This document shows, piece after piece, positions 1 to 6,904 of a stretch of 33,598 nucleotides of DNA. Position 1 is the first letter of the stretch; every line of letters begins with the position of its first letter. Origin of the DNA: Lachnospiraceae bacterium (GTDB lineage: Bacteria > Bacillota > Clostridia > Lachnospirales > Lachnospiraceae); the NCBI GenBank assembly GCA_017521985.1, contig JAFXAZ010000065.1, positions 1-33,598 of the forward strand. The letters run 5' to 3'. Both the position numbers and the translations under genes were made by a program. The notes beneath the pieces are model-generated. The model saw only the letters and a program-made list of their open reading frames with translations. It was not told the DNA's origin and did not search any database.

Positions 1-140
1 AATAAAGGACGGAGCAGGGTTGCTCAATCCTTTAGACTATTACCTGAAAAAGGTTGGAATATAAATTGTAGAGCCGTATACGAGACCCGTACGTACGGTT
101 CAACGGGAGGGGCGAGAAATTTATTCTCCCTCTACCCTAT
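1..140 (+). mobile_element. Group II intron, 3' end (domains V and VI); rest lies outside the window
   Basis: Positions 71-101 fold as a domain V hairpin: GAGCCGTA pairs with TACGGTTC, with the catalytic AGC near the base and a GAGA-type loop. Positions 104-138 form a domain VI stem of purine-rich and pyrimidine-rich arms, with the expected branch-point A in the CTACCC segment near 134. The intron should end at about 140 (CTAT). The intron-encoded reverse transcriptase would lie upstream, outside the window. The RNA end looks intact; whether the whole element is functional cannot be seen. The exact 3' splice site is uncertain by a few bases. Confidence 0.85.
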
Positions 141-155
141 TATAAAGTGTAATGA

Positions 156-336
156 TTCAGCCTTGTTGAAGGTGCCAAAGTGAATGACCGTGCTTTCGAA
201 TGCCTTCTAGCGAGCGTCGGTTCTTAGGGAGACGAGGTGTAGCCGAAGTTGAGCTTAGTACCGTTACGTGAGCTTAGAGTGAGAACGTGCTGAGAAAGCA
301 CGGTCATTCAGTTAGGCACAGTTCAACAAAACTGAA
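156..336. repeat. Long imperfect inverted repeat, MITE-like element or structured RNA
   Basis: Arms of about 42 nt (156-197 and 294-336) are near-complementary. The inner 16 nt, GAATGACCGTGCTTTC at 182-197 and its exact complement at 294-309, match perfectly. The loop of about 96 nt contains CTTAG three times and further partial pairing, so an RNA could fold extensively. No coding frame is evident. It sits between the group II intron end and the nifS promoter. It could be a miniature inverted-repeat element or a structured RNA; no transposase or target-site duplication was recognised. Confidence 0.6.
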
Positions 337-372
337 ATATTACAAAAAAATGTAAATATTCCTGTTTGTTAT

Positions 373-401
373 TTGACAATATTATATAGTAGTGTTATAG
401 T
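373..401 (+). promoter_or_regulatory. Sigma-A-type promoter of the nifS-nifU-mnmA operon
   Basis: TTGACA (373-378), a 17-nt spacer, then TATAGT (396-401): a near-consensus housekeeping promoter 51 nt upstream of the nifS start. No Rrf2/IscR-type regulator gene is visible between it and the intron. Confidence 0.8.
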
Positions 402-451
402 GAAAAATGGAATTCGTAGTAATTTACTAGGAATTAAAAGGAGTGTTTTTT

Positions 452-1633
452 ATGGGAAAATTTATATATTTAGATAATGCTGCTACTACCAAAACCGCAC
501 CGGAAGTAGTAGAAGCAATGTTGCCATATTTTAGTCAGTTTTATGGGAATCCTAGCAGCGTGTATTCTTTGGCGGCAGAAAGCAAAAAGGCAGTAACCGA
601 TGCCAGAGAAGTAATTGCAGAGAGTCTTGGAGCAAAGGCGCAGGATATTTATTTTACGGCAGGTGGTTCCGAGTCTGATAACTGGGCATTAAAGGCGGCC
701 GCAGAGGCCTATGCCGCTAAGGGTAAGCATATTATTACTTCCGCTATTGAGCATCATGCTATTTTGCATACGTGCCAATATCTGGAAAAGCAGGGTTATG
801 AAGTGACCTATGTGGGAGTGGACGAGCATGGCGTGTTGAAATTGGATGAATTAAAGGCTGCCATTCGTCCGGATACCATTTTGATTTCCGTTATGTTTGC
901 CAACAATGAAATCGGTACCATTCAGCCGATTAAGGAAATCGGTGAAATTGCCAAAGAACATGGCATTTTGTTCCACACCGATGCAGTGCAGGCCTATGGT
1001 CAGCTTCCAATTAACGTAGATGAGTATCATATTGATATGCTTTCCGCCAGTGGACATAAGTTAAACGGTCCAAAAGGCATTGGATTTTTATATATTCGCA
1101 AAGGCTTAAAGCTTCGTTCTTTGATTCATGGCGGTGCACAGGAGCGTTCCAGAAGAGCAGGTACGGAAAATGTACCGGGTATTGTAGGTTTTGGGGCAGC
1201 AGCAGCCAGAGCAATGGCTACCATGAGAGAGCGTACCGAGTACGAAGTTCAGTTGCGTGATTATTTGATTTCTGAAATTGAAGCCAAGATTCCATATTGC
1301 AGATTAAACGGTGACAGAGAAAAACGTCTGCCAAATAACGTGAATTTTTCTTTTCAGTTTATTGAAGGTGAGTCCTTGCTTATTATGTTAGATATGAAGG
1401 GCATTTGTGCAAGCAGCGGCTCAGCATGTACCTCCGGTTCTCTGGACCCGTCTCATGTACTTTTGGCGATTGGTCTGCCACATGAGATTGCACATGGTTC
1501 TCTTCGCATGACTATCAGCGAAGAAACCACCAAAGAGGAGATTGATTTTACCGTTGCAGCGGTTGCCGAAATTGTGGAAAGGCTTCGCGCTATGTCTCCA
1601 TTATATGAAGACTTTATGAAAAAACAGAAATAA
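452..1633 (+). CDS. nifS: Cysteine desulfurase (NifS/IscS family)
   Basis: PLP-dependent enzyme of 393 aa that takes sulfur from L-cysteine as a protein persulfide and passes it on for Fe-S cluster assembly or tRNA thiolation. The PLP lysine is K203 in SASGHKLNGPKG and the persulfide cysteine is C326 in ASSGSACTSG, on the long flexible loop typical of group I enzymes. The HH pair at 101-102 and the NNEIG motif are also present. The start is set at the ATG at 452 because AAAGGAG (437-443) precedes it by 8 nt; an in-frame GTG at 443 overlaps that Shine-Dalgarno and is unlikely. It is first in an operon with nifU (16-nt gap) and mnmA, which suggests sulfur delivery to both a cluster scaffold and the tRNA thiolase. 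Confidence 0.95.
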   Translation: MGKFIYLDNAATTKTAPEVVEAMLPYFSQFYGNPSSVYSLAAESKKAVTDAREVIAESLGAKAQDIYFTAGGSESDNWALKAAAEAYAAKGKHIITSAIEHHAILHTCQYLEKQGYEVTYVGVDEHGVLKLDELKAAIRPDTILISVMFANNEIGTIQPIKEIGEIAKEHGILFHTDAVQAYGQLPINVDEYHIDMLSASGHKLNGPKGIGFLYIRKGLKLRSLIHGGAQERSRRAGTENVPGIVGFGAAAARAMATMRERTEYEVQLRDYLISEIEAKIPYCRLNGDREKRLPNNVNFSFQFIEGESLLIMLDMKGICASSGSACTSGSLDPSHVLLAIGLPHEIAHGSLRMTISEETTKEEIDFTVAAVAEIVERLRAMSPLYEDFMKKQK

Positions 1634-1649
1634 TACGAGGTGATTTGTT

Positions 1650-2090
1650 ATGTATACAGAAAAAGTTATGGACCATTTTTCTAATCCAAGAAACGTGGGT
1701 GAAATTGAAAATGCCAGCGGTGTAGGTACGGTAGGTAATGCAAAGTGTGGCGATATTATGCGTATGTATCTGGATATTGATGAAAACGGCATAATTCAGG
1801 ACGTAAAATTTAAGACCTTTGGCTGTGGTGCAGCTGTTGCAACCAGCTCCATGGCTACAGAATTGGTAAAAGGCAAGACCATTCAGGAAGCCATGAAGGT
1901 AACGAACAGAGCAGTTATGGAAGCACTTGACGGACTTCCACCGGTAAAGGTACATTGTTCTTTACTGGCAGAAGAAGCTATTCATGCAGCTCTTTGGGAT
2001 TATGCAACGAAAAATGGAATTACCATTGAAGGGTTGTCTAAGCCAAAGAGTGATATTCACGAAGACGAGGCAGAAGAAGAGGAATATTAA
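1650..2090 (+). CDS. nifU: Fe-S cluster assembly scaffold, NifU/IscU N-terminal domain
   Basis: A 146-aa IscU-like scaffold on which [2Fe-2S]/[4Fe-4S] clusters are built from sulfur supplied by NifS. All three ligand cysteines are visible: C33 (NAKCGD), C59 (TFGCGAA) and C103 (KVHCSLL), with the accompanying D35. Only the scaffold domain is present; the middle ferredoxin-like and C-terminal thioredoxin-like domains of full NifU are missing, as is common in Clostridia. The tail is acidic (EDEAEEEEY). AGGTG precedes the ATG. It lies between nifS and mnmA and is almost certainly cotranscribed with them. Confidence 0.93.
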   Translation: MYTEKVMDHFSNPRNVGEIENASGVGTVGNAKCGDIMRMYLDIDENGIIQDVKFKTFGCGAAVATSSMATELVKGKTIQEAMKVTNRAVMEALDGLPPVKVHCSLLAEEAIHAALWDYATKNGITIEGLSKPKSDIHEDEAEEEEY

Positions 2091-2115
2091 AAATTCCTGA
2101 GGCAAGAGGAGTTAG

Positions 2116-3198
2116 ATGGAGCAGAAAAAAAAGGTTGTAGTAGGGATGTCCGGAGGCGTAGATTCCTCCGTAGCAGCCTATTTGTTAAAAGAACAAGGCT
2201 ATGATGTGATTGGTGTTACCATGCAAATCTGGCAGGAAGAAGACCAGTGCAGTCTGGAAGAAAACGGTGGCTGCTGTGGTCTTAGTGCCGTAGAAGATGC
2301 CAGACGTGTTGCAGAAAAGCTTGAGATTCCTTACTATGTTATGAATTTCCGCAAAGAGTTTAAGGAAAAAGTTATGGACTACTTTGTGGAGGAATATTTA
2401 CAGGGACGCACACCAAATCCATGCAATGCCTGCAATCGTTTTATTAAATGGGAAGCTTTGTTAAACCGATGTCGTGCCATTGGAGCAGACTATATTGCTA
2501 CCGGTCATTACGCCCAGATTAAGCAGCTTGAGAACGGCCGTTATGTTATTCAGAATTCTGTGACAGCCACAAAGGATCAGACCTATGCGCTTTATAATCT
2601 GACGCAGGAGCAGTTGTCACATACACTGATGCCGGTAGGGGCATATACCAAAGAGGAAATTCGTGCCATTGCAGAGAAGTTGGAACTTCCGATTGCAAAC
2701 AAACCGGACAGTCAGGACATTTGCTTTATTCCGGATGGGGACTATGGAGCTTTTTTGGAAAGAGAAGCAGGAGACCGACTTCCGGGAGTAGGCAAGTATG
2801 TTAATAAAGAGGGTCAAGTGTTAGGAGAACACAAGGGAGTGACCCACTACACCATTGGTCAGAGGAAAGGTCTTGGAGTGGCAGCAGGACATCGCATTTT
2901 TGTAACTGCACTCAGACCAGAGCAAAATGAAGTGGTACTGGGGGAAAGCGAAGACTTATTTTCCACAGTGCTATATTGTGATAAAGTAAACTGGATGGCA
3001 ATTCCGGGCATTGACGCCCCATACGAATGTGTAGCAAAAATTCGCTACGCGCATAAGGGCACGCCATGCACACTGGAACCGGCAGAAAATGGCCTGGTAA
3101 AAGTGACATTTAAAGAACCGGTACGTGCCATTACCCCCGGACAGGCAGTGGTTTTTTATGAGAAAGACTACGTGCTTGGCGGCGGGAGTATTTTGTAA
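2116..3198 (+). CDS. mnmA: tRNA-specific 2-thiouridylase MnmA
   Basis: ATP-dependent enzyme of 360 aa that installs 2-thiouridine at wobble U34 of Lys, Glu and Gln tRNAs. The N-terminal PP-loop SGGVDSS (12-18) binds ATP. C103 in NPCNACN and C203 in DSQDICF are the two catalytic cysteines. The ATGHYA and QRKGLG motifs of the family are present, and the length is normal. The start follows AGAGGA by about 5 nt. Linkage to nifS and nifU fits direct sulfur relay from the desulfurase in bacteria lacking the Tus proteins. Transcription is probably stopped by the hairpin at 3275-3309. Confidence 0.96.
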   Translation: MEQKKKVVVGMSGGVDSSVAAYLLKEQGYDVIGVTMQIWQEEDQCSLEENGGCCGLSAVEDARRVAEKLEIPYYVMNFRKEFKEKVMDYFVEEYLQGRTPNPCNACNRFIKWEALLNRCRAIGADYIATGHYAQIKQLENGRYVIQNSVTATKDQTYALYNLTQEQLSHTLMPVGAYTKEEIRAIAEKLELPIANKPDSQDICFIPDGDYGAFLEREAGDRLPGVGKYVNKEGQVLGEHKGVTHYTIGQRKGLGVAAGHRIFVTALRPEQNEVVLGESEDLFSTVLYCDKVNWMAIPGIDAPYECVAKIRYAHKGTPCTLEPAENGLVKVTFKEPVRAITPGQAVVFYEKDYVLGGGSIL

Positions 3199-3204
3199 AA
3201 GTGC

Positions 3205-3233
3205 TTGCTATTCGTCACAAGATATGTTAAACT
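3205..3233 (+). promoter_or_regulatory. Promoter for the antisense small RNA of the toxin locus
   Basis: TTGCTA (3205-3210), a 17-nt spacer, then TAAACT (3228-3233) directly after the mnmA stop codon. A start at about 3240 would give a 70-75 nt RNA ending at the hairpin at 3275-3309 with no reading frame of note. Confidence 0.55.
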
Positions 3234-3239
3234 GATGAT

Positions 3240-3314
3240 GTGTAAGGAAGATGAGATCCATAAATGCACAAAACGAACCCCCAAAGAGCTGCTTTCTCTT
3301 TGGGGGTTCTTGTC
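3240..3314 (+). ncRNA. Predicted antitoxin RNA (RNA II-like) of a type I toxin-antitoxin
   Basis: The predicted transcript contains ATGAGATCCATAAATGCAC at 3251-3269. The same sequence, with one extra A, occurs at 3425-3444, where on the opposite strand it spans the space after the toxin ribosome site, the start codon and the first codons. The RNA would therefore pair with the toxin translation start even though it is encoded about 170 bp away. This is the arrangement of the enterococcal par locus, in which convergent RNAs share a terminator and short direct repeats. Existence of the RNA is inferred from promoter, repeat and terminator. Confidence 0.55.
3275..3312. terminator. Strong hairpin terminator, probably bidirectional
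   Basis: A perfect 14-bp stem, GAACCCCCAAAGAG at 3275-3288 against its complement at 3296-3309, with a 7-nt loop. A T-containing tract follows on the plus strand, and GTTTTG follows on the minus strand. It can end the mnmA operon and antisense RNA on the plus strand and the toxin mRNA on the minus strand. Confidence 0.85.
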
Positions 3315-3348
3315 ATTTAAGGCTGACCAAACCTAGGCTGGTTACCGA

Positions 3349-3435
3349 TTAATCTTCTCCATCCAGCCATTTGCATATGTAATAAGCAATTACACTTGCC
3401 ACGATGGAGAATATAAAGGATACCATGAGATCCAT
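3349..3435 (-). CDS. Small hydrophobic peptide, Fst/par-like type I toxin candidate
   Basis: A 28-residue peptide starting MDLMVSF. It has one predicted transmembrane helix (about residues 4-21, rich in I, V, F and Y) and a charged tail KWLDGED. Size, single helix and acidic W-L-D tail resemble Fst-family toxins, which insert in the membrane; the conserved mid-helix proline of Fst itself is absent. A strong GGAAGGAGG ribosome site lies 8 nt upstream of the ATG, and an extended -10 TGGTATAAT lies further upstream. The start region is matched by a repeat in the convergent small RNA. Too short for ordinary gene callers. Function is inferred from locus architecture more than from residue identity. 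Confidence 0.7.
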   Translation of the reverse strand: MDLMVSFIFSIVASVIAYYICKWLDGED

Positions 3436-3481
3436 AAAATGCACCTCCTTCCCTTACCAATGTAGGGGCGGTAACAACTTA

Positions 3482-3490
3482 ATTATACCA
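3482..3490 (-). promoter_or_regulatory. Extended -10 of the toxin promoter
   Basis: On the minus strand TGGTATAAT is a consensus extended -10. The -35 region about 17 nt upstream (3505-3510) is weak (TACTCA). Transcription would start near 3475, giving a leader of about 40 nt with GGAAGGAGG before the toxin ATG. Confidence 0.6.
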
Positions 3491-3588
3491 TTAAAACGAT
3501 AGCTTGAGTATAGGATGACACCGGCATTATGAGGTATATTGTACTCTGGGGTATAAAGGCAGAAAAATATGCTTTGGGGAGTGAACGA

Positions 3589-3617
3589 TAAATCGTCCGA
3601 AGTATCGAAGAAAAATA
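3589..3617 (+). repeat. Intergenic repeat A1, copy 1 (pairs with 15591-15616)
   Basis: The sequence around TAAATCGTCCGAAGTATCGA recurs at 15591 as TAAATCATCCAAAGTATCGA, 18 of 20 identical. Each copy is followed by an A-rich stretch and then a hairpin. It may be part of a leader or 3' region duplicated together with a neighbouring gene. Confidence 0.5.
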
Positions 3618-3671
3618 GGTGAAGAGTATATATTAAATTGTATGTAAATTTTAATAGCTAAGATAATAACA

Positions 3672-3697
3672 AAGGCTTGGGGCATTCTCCAAGCCTT
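3672..3697. other. Hairpin in the leader upstream of the 3858 gene
   Basis: AAGGCTTGG (3672-3680) and CCAAGCCTT (3689-3697) form a 9-bp perfect stem with an 8-nt loop. No U-run follows on the plus strand; on the minus strand TGTTATT follows, a weak terminator context. The rest of 3491-3857 holds the toxin upstream region and repeat A1, with no convincing gene. Confidence 0.4.
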
Positions 3698-3792
3698 AAA
3701 ATATTGAATCATGTATATTTCGATGTTCATACGTTGCATGCTTAAACAACAGCACGCGTTGAAACTAGAATATAGAATAAGAACTAGATTTT

Positions 3793-3820
3793 TTGTCATT
3801 TAACTCAAAGGGTTTATTAT
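3793..3820 (+). promoter_or_regulatory. Candidate promoter of the 3858 gene
   Basis: TTGTCA (3793-3798), a 16-nt spacer, then TATTAT (3815-3820). The start codon follows at 3858 with GGGAGGA in between. Moderate match only; no operator was recognised. Confidence 0.4.
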
Positions 3821-3857
3821 CTTAAAATATAAGTATAACAGATGGGAGGAACTTACA

Positions 3858-5894
3858 ATGATAACATGTGACAGAAAGAACATTATAAAAGGAATTACTG
3901 TATGTAATCCAGTGGATATAGATAAGGATTATCTATTGTTTTGTGTAGATTATGCGGCAAAGATAGGTATGAACCATATTCAGATAGTTGGTCCGATTCA
4001 TGATGTAGTCAGAGGAAATATAGATGGAATGACACCGTATCGTAAATACAGCCTTTTTGATAATGAGAAGGATTCAGACTATGTGAAGCTGTGTTTAGAT
4101 GCAGTAAATGAAGCATGTAAAAAAACAGTCAACTATGGCATTAAAACATATATGTGGCATCATGAGCTGGAATTGCCGGCAGAATTTAAGGCTACATATC
4201 CTGAAGTGGTAAACAGTTGTGGTGATATTGAGGTAACACATCCGCTTGTTAAAGATTTTTTGGAAAATAAGATAATTGATTTCTTTCATTTTTATCCGAA
4301 TATAGATGGTCTTATTCTTACGCTGCATGAAACGAAAATACCGCTTTTAAAGCTGAAAGACCAGAAGTTGGGGAAAATAGAACGAGTGAAATATGTAACG
4401 CAGATTTTATATGATGTATGCCGGTCTCTAGGCAAGGAACTGATTGTCAGACCATTTGCCAGCCTGGAAGAAGATTATGTTATGATGGCAAAGGCATATG
4501 AGGAAATTTCTACAGAATTGCTTGTTATGGATAAATGGACACAGTTTGACTGGAGTTTAACCATGCCGCACAATGCTTTTTATTCAAAAATAAAAAATAA
4601 TCCTCTGTTTGTAGAGGGCGATATTTTTGGAGAGTTCTTTGGCAAAGGACGCTTGCCTTTGATGCTGAAAGAGCATATTGCTGGAAAATTTAACTATTGT
4701 GAGAACTTCGCACCGAGGGGCTATGTGGCCAGAATAGACAGAGCAGGCTTTGACCCATTTGGTGATGTGAATGAAGTGAATATTCATATCATGCATGCAC
4801 ATTTGAACCAAAAAGATGTTAACAAGGAAATTGATGAATTTTTCCGGGAGAAATACCCGGATGCATGGACAGAGGTCGAAGCACTTATGGAGCAGACGGA
4901 AGGAGTGCTAAAAAAGATATTTTATGCAAATGGATATTACTTCACAGAATTAAGCCTGTTCCCTACATTAAATCATTGCAAGAACCATTATTACTTTGAG
5001 ATGATGCGTGAAAACTGTAACATAGCGTCAAACGAATGGTACATACCAAGAAATTGGGAGCGTGGTACTTTAGAAAGTCTTTTGGCAGAAAAAGAATTGG
5101 CATATCATGAAGCAACAGAGTTGTTGAAGTGCTTGACGGAATTGCAAGGTAGGCTAATTCAGGAAGAGTATGACAAGTTATGGGTTAAGTTCTGCAATTT
5201 AAAATTGATTGCGGAAATCTGGCTTGCACTTACCAGGATATTTATGGATTATGTAAAATACTTCGAGACGCGAGAGAATACATATGCTATTGCTTTGGAA
5301 GAACATATAACAAGGCTGTTAGAAGTGAACCGCTGTGGAACAGAGCTTCTGGGAGATGAGTTTTATTTTTTGAGCATTAGTGAGTATTATACTTCTGGAG
5401 GCAGTATAGAAGATTTTGCAGAGGAAGTACGTGAAAGCTTTCACTTGGAAAGAGAAGCAGTAGAGCGCATAGAGCAAGAGGAAGTACTGGATTATGTGAT
5501 TTGCGGTGGAGCCATGGAAGGGCACAGGCTTCAAAAGGAAGTGAATTTTAGTGATACCTTAGTACGCGATGGAGCACTTTGCAGAATTCCGGGTAACAAG
5601 CGAGGCATGGAATGGAGCAGTATTAATGCACATGGGTGGTTTAGTTATGAGGTGCGCGTACAACCGAACGTGGTAAATACATTTGCTATTATGATGCAAG
5701 GCATTGATGAAGTATTGGATGTTAGAATTTCTATTGGTGAAAAAGAATACTTAATACAAGAAAAACTGAATGATAGAAAAGAATTTATATTTAACTACAA
5801 AGAGGAATTGGGCCAAACATCAGTCAGAATACGATTCAGCAAGATTTCTAGATATACACCATGTATATATAGGATTAAGGTTATAAGAAAATAA
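3858..5894 (+). CDS. Glycosidase-like TIM-barrel protein of unknown specificity
   Basis: A 678-aa protein with no signal peptide, so probably cytoplasmic. The first ~350 residues alternate in a way that suggests a TIM barrel, with segments reminiscent of alpha-glucuronidase and hexosaminidase-type glycosidases: YMWHHELELP, DGLILTLHETK and LIVRPFAS. A mostly helical middle (about 350-560) follows. A C-terminal beta-sandwich of about 110 residues contains WFSYEVRVQPN and ends on a basic tail; this pattern resembles the accessory domain found at the end of some GH127-type and related enzymes. Acidic residues in LHETK and the preceding HHELE segment are candidate catalytic groups, but I cannot assign a GH family. 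The ATG has GGGAGGA 7 nt upstream. It is followed by an acyltransferase and a second barrel protein in the same direction. Enzyme class is moderately supported; substrate unknown. Confidence 0.55.
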   Translation: MITCDRKNIIKGITVCNPVDIDKDYLLFCVDYAAKIGMNHIQIVGPIHDVVRGNIDGMTPYRKYSLFDNEKDSDYVKLCLDAVNEACKKTVNYGIKTYMWHHELELPAEFKATYPEVVNSCGDIEVTHPLVKDFLENKIIDFFHFYPNIDGLILTLHETKIPLLKLKDQKLGKIERVKYVTQILYDVCRSLGKELIVRPFASLEEDYVMMAKAYEEISTELLVMDKWTQFDWSLTMPHNAFYSKIKNNPLFVEGDIFGEFFGKGRLPLMLKEHIAGKFNYCENFAPRGYVARIDRAGFDPFGDVNEVNIHIMHAHLNQKDVNKEIDEFFREKYPDAWTEVEALMEQTEGVLKKIFYANGYYFTELSLFPTLNHCKNHYYFEMMRENCNIASNEWYIPRNWERGTLESLLAEKELAYHEATELLKCLTELQGRLIQEEYDKLWVKFCNLKLIAEIWLALTRIFMDYVKYFETRENTYAIALEEHITRLLEVNRCGTELLGDEFYFLSISEYYTSGGSIEDFAEEVRESFHLEREAVERIEQEEVLDYVICGGAMEGHRLQKEVNFSDTLVRDGALCRIPGNKRGMEWSSINAHGWFSYEVRVQPNVVNTFAIMMQGIDEVLDVRISIGEKEYLIQEKLNDRKEFIFNYKEELGQTSVRIRFSKISRYTPCIYRIKVIRK

Positions 5895-5919
5895 TGCAGG
5901 TGCATGAAATTTTTATCAC

Positions 5920-5985
5920 AATAATTAGTAGGAAATAGAGTTTTTTGTTTATATCAGAATTGGTCTGGCTTAAAATAAAGATGAG
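5920..5985 (+). promoter_or_regulatory. Duplicated promoter-like leader A2, copy 1 (pairs with 15740-15808)
   Basis: About 66 bp, roughly 80% identical by eye to 15740-15808. Both copies keep TTTATA, exactly 17 nt, and TAAAAT (here 5948-5953 and 5971-5976), so the conserved part may be a promoter. Here it would drive the acyltransferase gene at 6008. Confidence 0.5.
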
Positions 5986-6007
5986 AAATAGAATGTGAGA
6001 AACTATT

Positions 6008-6904
6008 ATGTATCAGGTATATTTAAAAGTTTTTTTAGAAAGATTTTCTTATCCCGAAGAAGCATGCTCCGTATTAGAGGATGCACTAGGGAAAATTATG
6101 CATAATGAAAGTGCATATCAGAGTTTGTTAGAACTTATTCAACGCTATGAAAAGGATATGAAGTGTGATTTTAAGGCGATAAGAGCACGTATCAAAGAGG
6201 TGTCTGCCGAAGCAGGTGTTCAGGAATACGTGGGAAATACGGTACTTATCATTTGTTTATCAAAAACTCTGCTGAAATACTATTTGGCGGCTGGTTATGA
6301 TGAAGAATTTTGGTATACCACTATGTATGATTTGAAGTGGAAAGTGCTGGAATGCAAAGATATATATGGCATCTGGGGAACTTTTGTACCGGAATGGTAT
6401 GACCGTTTTTTTAAAGTGGAGCGATTCTGTTTTGGTAAATTACAATTTGAATTAAAGAAATTTGACAAGGTATACGAAAAAAATGGTGTTTCCCTAAAAC
6501 CGGGCAGCCCTGTTTTAAATGTACATATACCACGAACAGGGAGTAAGCTTGACAGAGAAAGTATGTTGAGTGCTTATCGTCAGGCAAGAGAATTCTATAA
6601 AGATAAGTTTGGAGCAAATCCAATCGTGTTTGTGTGCAAGTCTTGGCTTTTGTATCCACGCAATAAAGAGGTTCTTTCAGAAAAGTCTAATTTGTACGCC
6701 TTTATATCCGATTATGATGTGATTGAGCAGGGAGAATATCCGGATTACAGTCAGGCATGGAGACTGTTCTCTGTGCAGTATGATGGTAATGTGAACCATT
6801 TGCCACAGAATACATCTTTGCGACGAGCTTATGCAGAATGGATTAGAAAGGGCGAAAAGATGGGCTGGGGCTATGGCGTTTATATATATAAGGAGGAGAC
6901 ATAA
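6008..6904 (+). CDS. GNAT-like acyltransferase domain protein (NAT_N/GNAT_C type)
   Basis: A 298-aa soluble protein. The second half matches, from memory, the pattern of the GNAT-like C-terminal acyltransferase family: ERFCFGKLQFEL, then LNVHIPRTGSKLDRE, then FVCKSWLLYPRNKEVL, a strand-helix arrangement containing the conserved H-I-P and C-K-S-W-L-L blocks. The N-terminal half is helical and fits the associated N-acyltransferase N-terminal domain. Such proteins often accompany glycoside hydrolases in Firmicutes; the acyl acceptor is not known. The stop overlaps the next start as TAATG, so translation of the 6904 gene is probably coupled. The ribosome site is weak (GTGAGAA), though this is the only suitable ATG. 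An acetyl- or acyl-group role on sugars is inference. Confidence 0.6.
   Translation: MYQVYLKVFLERFSYPEEACSVLEDALGKIMHNESAYQSLLELIQRYEKDMKCDFKAIRARIKEVSAEAGVQEYVGNTVLIICLSKTLLKYYLAAGYDEEFWYTTMYDLKWKVLECKDIYGIWGTFVPEWYDRFFKVERFCFGKLQFELKKFDKVYEKNGVSLKPGSPVLNVHIPRTGSKLDRESMLSAYRQAREFYKDKFGANPIVFVCKSWLLYPRNKEVLSEKSNLYAFISDYDVIEQGEYPDYSQAWRLFSVQYDGNVNHLPQNTSLRRAYAEWIRKGEKMGWGYGVYIYKEET

Noticed and set aside
3672-3697. Plus-strand terminator upstream of the 3858 gene
   Set aside because: There is a stem but no U-run on the plus strand, and the leader is expected to read through; kept only as a hairpin.
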